This document shows, one piece after another, positions 6,945-10,455 of a stretch of 10,455 nucleotides of DNA (positions are counted from its first letter, which is position 1; each line of letters opens with the position of its first letter). The notes under the pieces are model-generated. The model was not told the DNA's origin. It saw nothing but the letters and a program-made list of their open reading frames with translations, and did not search any database. This DNA comes from Bacteroidota bacterium (GTDB lineage Bacteria; Bacteroidota; Bacteroidia; Flavobacteriales; Flavobacteriaceae): assembly GCA_004356305.1 (NCBI GenBank), contig SMXJ01000008.1:1-10455 (forward strand). Direction: 5' to 3'. Made by a program: the position numbers and the translations under genes.

Positions 6945-7837
6945 ATGCTCGAGTTAGGCGGAATCATCATTCTAGGAATATTGGCGCAATGGGTAGCATG
7001 GCGACTTAAAATTCCGGCTATTTTACCTTTGATACTGATCGGGCTCTTAGTGGGGCCAATAGCCGCCGAATTCTTAAGCGCAGACGGTTCCAAATGAATC
7101 GAGCCCACCTGGAATGGTGAAAAAGGACTTTTGGCAGGTGATGTTTTGTTTTACTTTGTTTCACTCGTTATTAGTATCATCCTTATTTGAAGGCGGTCTA
7201 ACACTCAAAATCACGGAAATAAAAAACGCAGGCCCTGTAATTACCAAACTGATAACTATTGGCTCCGCGGTTACATTTTTTTGGAGCCGCCATGTTGTGC
7301 TTATCGACAGCGATGAAAATAATATTAAAAGGGCAAAAGAATTAGGAATTGAGGCGTTTATGGCGAATATATATTCAGATGCCTTGGCTGATAATATTGA
7401 GCTGAATGATGTGGGATATTTGATGTAGCTTACGCAAAATCGGGAAATTAATAAGTGCGCGATCGATAAATTTAAAAAGCAGTTCGGAGAAAATGGAGCC
7501 TTCAGGCTAATTACTTCCGAAGAAATGAAAGACCCAAACAATAATCCCGGGCAAGGACTGTTTTCACATATAGATGATTTTGCTTCAGTGAATATGGTGG
7601 TGACTAAATTTCCGGCAATACGGGAACTGAAACTTAAAAATAAGGAGCATTATAACACCATATATTGATCGAACCAATAAGGACATAGACAACACCCCGT
7701 TGTTTTTGAAAGACACTGATGGAAATTTACAGATCATTTCGTCTTATAACAAAGAAGTGGCTCATGTGGAAGATGGCTTTAAATAGGTATACCTTGGCAG
7801 ACCCCTGGAGGCAGAGGCCTTGCGAACTGATAATTGA
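6945..7837 (+). pseudogene. Decayed CPA1-type sodium:proton antiporter with TrkA-N-like tail
   Basis: Fragments in two frames spell one antiporter. From ATG 6945 it reads MLELGGIIILGILAQW, then IPAILPLILIGLLVGPIAAEFL, to a TGA at 7095 where family members appear to carry Trp. The frame reopens and shifts at about 7184-7187 into LFEGGLTLKITEIKNAGPVITKLITIGSAVTFF. At about 7278-7290 it jumps straight to VVLIDSDENNIKRAKELGIEAF, a nucleotide-binding-domain strand. Most of the membrane domain, by family length perhaps 300 residues, is therefore deleted. A TAG (7426) precedes about 79 more codons (INKCAIDKFKKQFGENGAFR), a second shift occurs at about 7663, and another TAG is at 7784. The C-terminus (VYLGRPLEAEAL) ends at 7835-7837. 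No functional carrier can result. Several independent lesions make sequencing error an unlikely sole cause. The family call rests on remembered homologues. Confidence 0.88.
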
Positions 7838-7864
7838 TATTGAAATAACAACAAATATAAATAG

Positions 7865-8092
7865 ATGAAACCTACTTATTTGGCCCTTTGTTTACTATGC
7901 TTAGCCGGTCTTTTTTCCTGCAAAAAAGAGGACTCCAGAACCTGTACCAACTGTAGCAGCGACCAAACACCAACTTTTGAATTATGTCACGAAAGTAATG
8001 GAAATGCTTCGGTCAATGGCCAGGATACAGGAACAGATTACGATCTATATTTAGCCGATCTGGAAGCTTCCGGAACTAATTGCGGGATTTAG
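7865..8092 (+). CDS. Small Cys-containing lipoprotein of unknown function
   Basis: This 75-residue product starts with a lipoprotein signal (residues 1-18, LALCLLCLAGLFS) and lipobox LFSC, with Cys19 lipidated. The mature protein begins CKKED, which fits the Bacteroidota surface-export signal, so outer-surface display is likely. Four further Cys (27, 30, 41, 73) could pair as disulfides. The C-terminal half (NGNASVNG, then YDLYLADLEASGTNC) resembles a pattern I recall from small flavobacterial lipoproteins, but no function is known to me. It lies 27 bases after the antiporter pseudogene. Its TAG overlaps the TAA of lepA on the other strand by sharing TTAG at 8089-8092. The upstream region is AT-rich (ACAAATATAAATAG) with no clear promoter or Shine-Dalgarno sequence. 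The lipoprotein signal makes a real gene likely despite its length. Confidence 0.75.
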   Translation: MKPTYLALCLLCLAGLFSCKKEDSRTCTNCSSDQTPTFELCHESNGNASVNGQDTGTDYDLYLADLEASGTNCGI

Positions 8093-9885
8093 TCGTCTAA
8101 CTTCAATACCGCCATAAAAGCTTCCTGCGGAATTTCAACATTTCCCACCTGGCGCATCCGTTTCTTTCCTTTCTTTTGTTTTTCCAACAATTTACGTTTA
8201 CGGGATATATCTCCTCCATAACATTTGGCCGTCACGTCTTTACGCAAGGCTTTGACCGTTTCACGGGAAATGATCTTCGCACCAATAGCGGCCTGAATAG
8301 GGATGTCGAATTGTTGCCGTGGGATTAATTTTCGAAGTTTTTCACACATCTTCTTGCCGATTTCGTAAGCATTGTCCTTATGCAATAATGCAGAGAGCGC
8401 ATCGACGATCTTTCCATTTAATAATACGTCCACCTTGACCAATTTTGATTCACGCATTCCAATGGGTGAATAATCAAAGGAGGCATAACCTTTGGAAACC
8501 GTTTTTAAGCGATCGTAAAAACCGAATACAATTTCAGCCAAGGGCATATCGAACGTAAGCTCAACACGCTCAGGTGTTAAATAGGTCTGGTTGGTAATCT
8601 GCCCTCGTCTATCAATACACAAAGACATAATTGACCCAATGAAGTCGGACTTGGTTATGATCGTAGCTTTAATATAGGGCTCTTCCATTCTATTCAGTCT
8701 GGAAGGGTCTGGCAGATCGGTTGGGTTGTTTACTAAAATTAATTTATCGGGCTCCGCATTGGTATAGGCATGATACGAAACGTTTGGAACCGTGGTAATG
8801 ACTGTCATGTTGAACTCACGCTCCAGACGTTCTTGAATGATCTCCAAATGCAACATTCCTAAAAATCCACAACGGAAGCCGAAGCCTAGAGCTGCGGAGC
8901 TTTCGGGGACGAACACCAGGGACGCATCGTTTAATTGTAGTTTTTCCATAGACGAACGAAGTTCTTCATAATCATCGTTGTCAATAGGATAAATTCCCGC
9001 GAACACCATAGGCTTAACGTCTTCAAAACCTTCGATCATATTGGTAGTAGGGGTTTTGTTGTCGGTAATGGTGTCGCCCACTTTTACATCCTTCGCCTCC
9101 TTAATCCCGGTGATCAGGTAACCAACGTCTCCCGTTCTTATTGTTTTTTTAGGAACCTGTTGGAGTTTAAGCGTTCCCACTTCATCGGCGAAATAAGATT
9201 TACCGGTCGCCATAAACTTGATATTTTGGCCTTTGCTGATCGACCCATGCAATACCCTGAAATATGTTTCTACACCTCGAAAAGGATTGTATACCGAATC
9301 GAAAATCAGAGCCTGCAGCGGAGCATTCGGCTCTCCCTTTGGTGCGGGAATTCGATCGATAATTGCAGTGATTATCTCTTTTATCCCCGTGCCTGTTTTT
9401 GCACTCGCGGGAATAACTTCTTCGGCGTCACAGCCCAATAGATCAACGATATCATCTGTCACTTCTTCGGGATTGGCAGAAGGAAGATCCACTTTGTTCA
9501 ATACGGGAATAATCGTTAGATCGTTTTCAAGCGCTAAATATAGGTTAGAAATGGTCTGTGCTTGAATACTTTGTGCTGCATCAACTACGAGTAACGCTCC
9601 TTCGCATGCCAGGATAGACCGTGAAACTTCATATGAGAAATCTACGTGACCCGGTGTGTCGATCAAATTCAGAATGTAATTTTCACCTTTATAAGAGTAC
9701 TCCATTTGGATGGCATGGCTTTTTATAGTAATTCCACGTTCACGTTCCAAATCCATATTGTCGAGCAATTGTGCTTGCGCCTCCCTCGCGGTCACAGTGC
9801 CTGTAATGTCTAAAAGACGATCTGCCAGAGTACTCTTTCCGTGATCTATATGAGCGATAATGCAAAAATTACGAATGTTCTTCAT
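8089..9885 (-). CDS. lepA: Elongation factor 4 (ribosomal back-translocase LepA)
   Basis: The 598-residue length is standard for LepA/EF4, a GTPase that acts on the ribosome during translation. All G motifs are present: AHIDHGKST (11-19), RGIT (50-53), DTPGH (76-80), NKVD (130-133) and SAK (161-163). The EF-G-like domains II, III and V follow, with GFRCGFLGMLHLEIIQERL as a clear signature. The LepA-specific C-terminal domain contains NAYEIGKKMCEKLRKLIPRQ, then GGDISRKRKLLEKQKKGKKRM. The start at 9885 is supported by the conserved N-terminus and by GGGAG about 8 bases upstream, an unusual asset in this phylum. A TATCTTTG promoter box lies 57 bases upstream. It is divergent from dusB and ends tail to tail with the small lipoprotein gene. 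The gene looks intact and ordinary. Confidence 0.98.
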   Translation of the reverse strand: MKNIRNFCIIAHIDHGKSTLADRLLDITGTVTAREAQAQLLDNMDLERERGITIKSHAIQMEYSYKGENYILNLIDTPGHVDFSYEVSRSILACEGALLVVDAAQSIQAQTISNLYLALENDLTIIPVLNKVDLPSANPEEVTDDIVDLLGCDAEEVIPASAKTGTGIKEIITAIIDRIPAPKGEPNAPLQALIFDSVYNPFRGVETYFRVLHGSISKGQNIKFMATGKSYFADEVGTLKLQQVPKKTIRTGDVGYLITGIKEAKDVKVGDTITDNKTPTTNMIEGFEDVKPMVFAGIYPIDNDDYEELRSSMEKLQLNDASLVFVPESSAALGFGFRCGFLGMLHLEIIQERLEREFNMTVITTVPNVSYHAYTNAEPDKLILVNNPTDLPDPSRLNRMEEPYIKATIITKSDFIGSIMSLCIDRRGQITNQTYLTPERVELTFDMPLAEIVFGFYDRLKTVSKGYASFDYSPIGMRESKLVKVDVLLNGKIVDALSALLHKDNAYEIGKKMCEKLRKLIPRQQFDIPIQAAIGAKIISRETVKALRKDVTAKCYGGDISRKRKLLEKQKKGKKRMRQVGNVEIPQEAFMAVLKLDD

Positions 9886-9942
9886 AGCGTTTCTCCCGTC
9901 GTTTCCACCATAGATTTATTAACAGCGGAAACAATTAGAGTG

Positions 9943-9950
9943 CAAAGATA
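9943..9950 (-). promoter_or_regulatory. lepA promoter -7 box
   Basis: TATCTTTG on the minus strand is a full match to the Bacteroidota TAnnTTTG box and continues as GCACTC. It sits 57 bases before the lepA ATG. A TTTG at 9976-9979 is the nearest -33 candidate, but its 25-base spacer is longer than usual, so only the -7 box is well supported. Confidence 0.6.
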
Positions 9951-10002
9951 CTTTAAAAAGACAGTTTTTAGAGGACAAATAGTACAATCATCGTTTTATC
10001 AT

Positions 10003-10010
10003 TATTTTTG
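10003..10010 (+). promoter_or_regulatory. dusB promoter -7 box, close to the start codon
   Basis: TATTTTTG is a full TAnnTTTG match, six bases before the ATG at 10017. No TTG-like -33 box is seen 17-23 bases upstream. If used, transcription would begin at or within a few bases of the start codon. Confidence 0.5.
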
Positions 10011-10016
10011 TACCAT

Positions 10017-10455
10017 ATGGCAAAGATAGGAGATATAGATGTTGGAAGCTTCCCGTTATTACTCGCCCCAATGGAGGATGTGAGCGACCCGCCTTTTCGT
10101 GCGCTTTGTAAGGAACAAGGCGCAGACGTAGTATACACTGAATTCATTTCCAGCGAAGGCTTGATCCGCGATGCCGCCAAGAGTGTTATGAAACTGGATA
10201 TCTACGAAAAAGAGCGGCCCGTGGGGATTCAAATATTTGGAGCTGTTTTGGAATCAATGCTTAAAAGCGTCGAAATTGTAGAGGCAAGTGGCCCGGATAT
10301 TATCGATATTAATTTTGGCTGTCCTGTTAAAAAAGTTGTGAGTAAAGGTGCCGGCCCGGAATTTTAAAGGATATCGATTTGATGGTTTCATTGACCGAAG
10401 CGATGGTAAAACACACCAAACTGCCTATCACCGTTAAAACCCGATTGGGTTGGGA
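10017..10455 (+). pseudogene. dusB: tRNA-dihydrouridine synthase (DusB type), frameshifted, 5' part only
   Basis: DusB-type enzymes are FMN proteins that reduce uridine to dihydrouridine in tRNA. From ATG 10017 the frame gives APMEDVSD (17-24, FMN-site loop), GIQIFG (70-75) and INFGCPVKKV (98-107) with catalytic Cys102. It then ends as GAGPEF-stop at 10367. In another frame from 10358 the family sequence resumes: ILKDIDLMVSLTEAMVKH, then LPITVKTRLGW, to the window edge. One missing base between 10355 and 10358 (GCCGGCCCGG where GCCGGCGCCGG is expected) explains this. Without the shift the gene would be intact in the part seen. It may be a real loss or a sequencing error at a GC palindrome. 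A TTG codon at 10008 would also open the frame, but it lies in the promoter box, so ATG 10017 is preferred. Confidence 0.88.

Noticed and set aside
7114..7428. An open plus-strand frame of 104 codons as a separate gene.
   Set aside because: Its first 23 or so codons are the wrong frame of the antiporter remnant; only from about 7185 does it read antiporter sequence. It is part of the pseudogene.
7161..7541. A minus-strand frame of 126 codons inside the pseudogene.
   Set aside because: It is the antisense of recognisable antiporter sequence, with no motif or signal of its own.
10008..10016. TTG at 10008 as the dusB start.
   Set aside because: It overlaps the TATTTTTG promoter box; the conserved N-terminus starts at ATG 10017.
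1..10455. CRISPR arrays, insertion sequences, tRNA genes, phage or defence genes.
   Set aside because: I saw no spaced direct repeats, transposase motifs, cloverleaf sequences or defence-type domains in any part of the window.

Overview
This window looks like a chromosomal housekeeping segment of a member of the Flavobacteriaceae (Bacteroidota). Three things suggest this. Promoter-like sites have the TAnnTTTG -7 box that is typical of the phylum. The small lipoprotein carries a Bacteroidota surface-export signal (CKKED after the lipobox). The proteins (RnpA, M1 and S8 peptidases, LepA, DusB, antiporters) all read as flavobacterial homologues. This placement rests on recognition; no search was run.

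Layout. The left edge holds the 5' part of rnpA on the minus strand. A 174-base gap (325-498) follows, with a GC-rich, hairpin-rich, REP-like element and the terminator of the next transcription unit. From 4835 down to 499, also on the minus strand, lies a tight three-gene unit: an MBL-fold hydrolase, a lipoprotein subtilase (S8) and a secreted M1 metallopeptidase. The two internal junctions are 7 bases and 1 base. A Bacteroidota-type promoter sits just before the first gene and an intrinsic terminator lies after the last. Upstream is a separate minus-strand gene for a CPA2-type cation:proton antiporter with C-terminal RCK domains (4890-6809).

From 6945 to 7837 the plus strand carries the wreck of a second, CPA1-type antiporter: stop codons, two frameshifts and a large internal deletion that removed most of the membrane domain. 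A 75-residue Cys-containing lipoprotein follows (7865-8092). Its stop codon overlaps that of the convergent gene lepA (8089-9885). At the right edge, divergent from lepA, is the 5' part of a DusB-type tRNA-dihydrouridine synthase, broken by a one-base deletion at about 10355 and continuing in another frame to the window end.

Together the genes cover RNA processing and translation (rnpA, lepA, dusB), protein or peptide breakdown in the cell envelope (S8 + M1, with an MBL enzyme) and monovalent cation/pH homeostasis (one live antiporter beside one dead one). I see no defence system, CRISPR array, insertion sequence or other clearly novel multi-gene system. The points most worth a second look are the decayed antiporter beside an intact one of a different family, the dusB frameshift, the REP-like element, and three promoters placed so close to start codons that the mRNAs may be leaderless.
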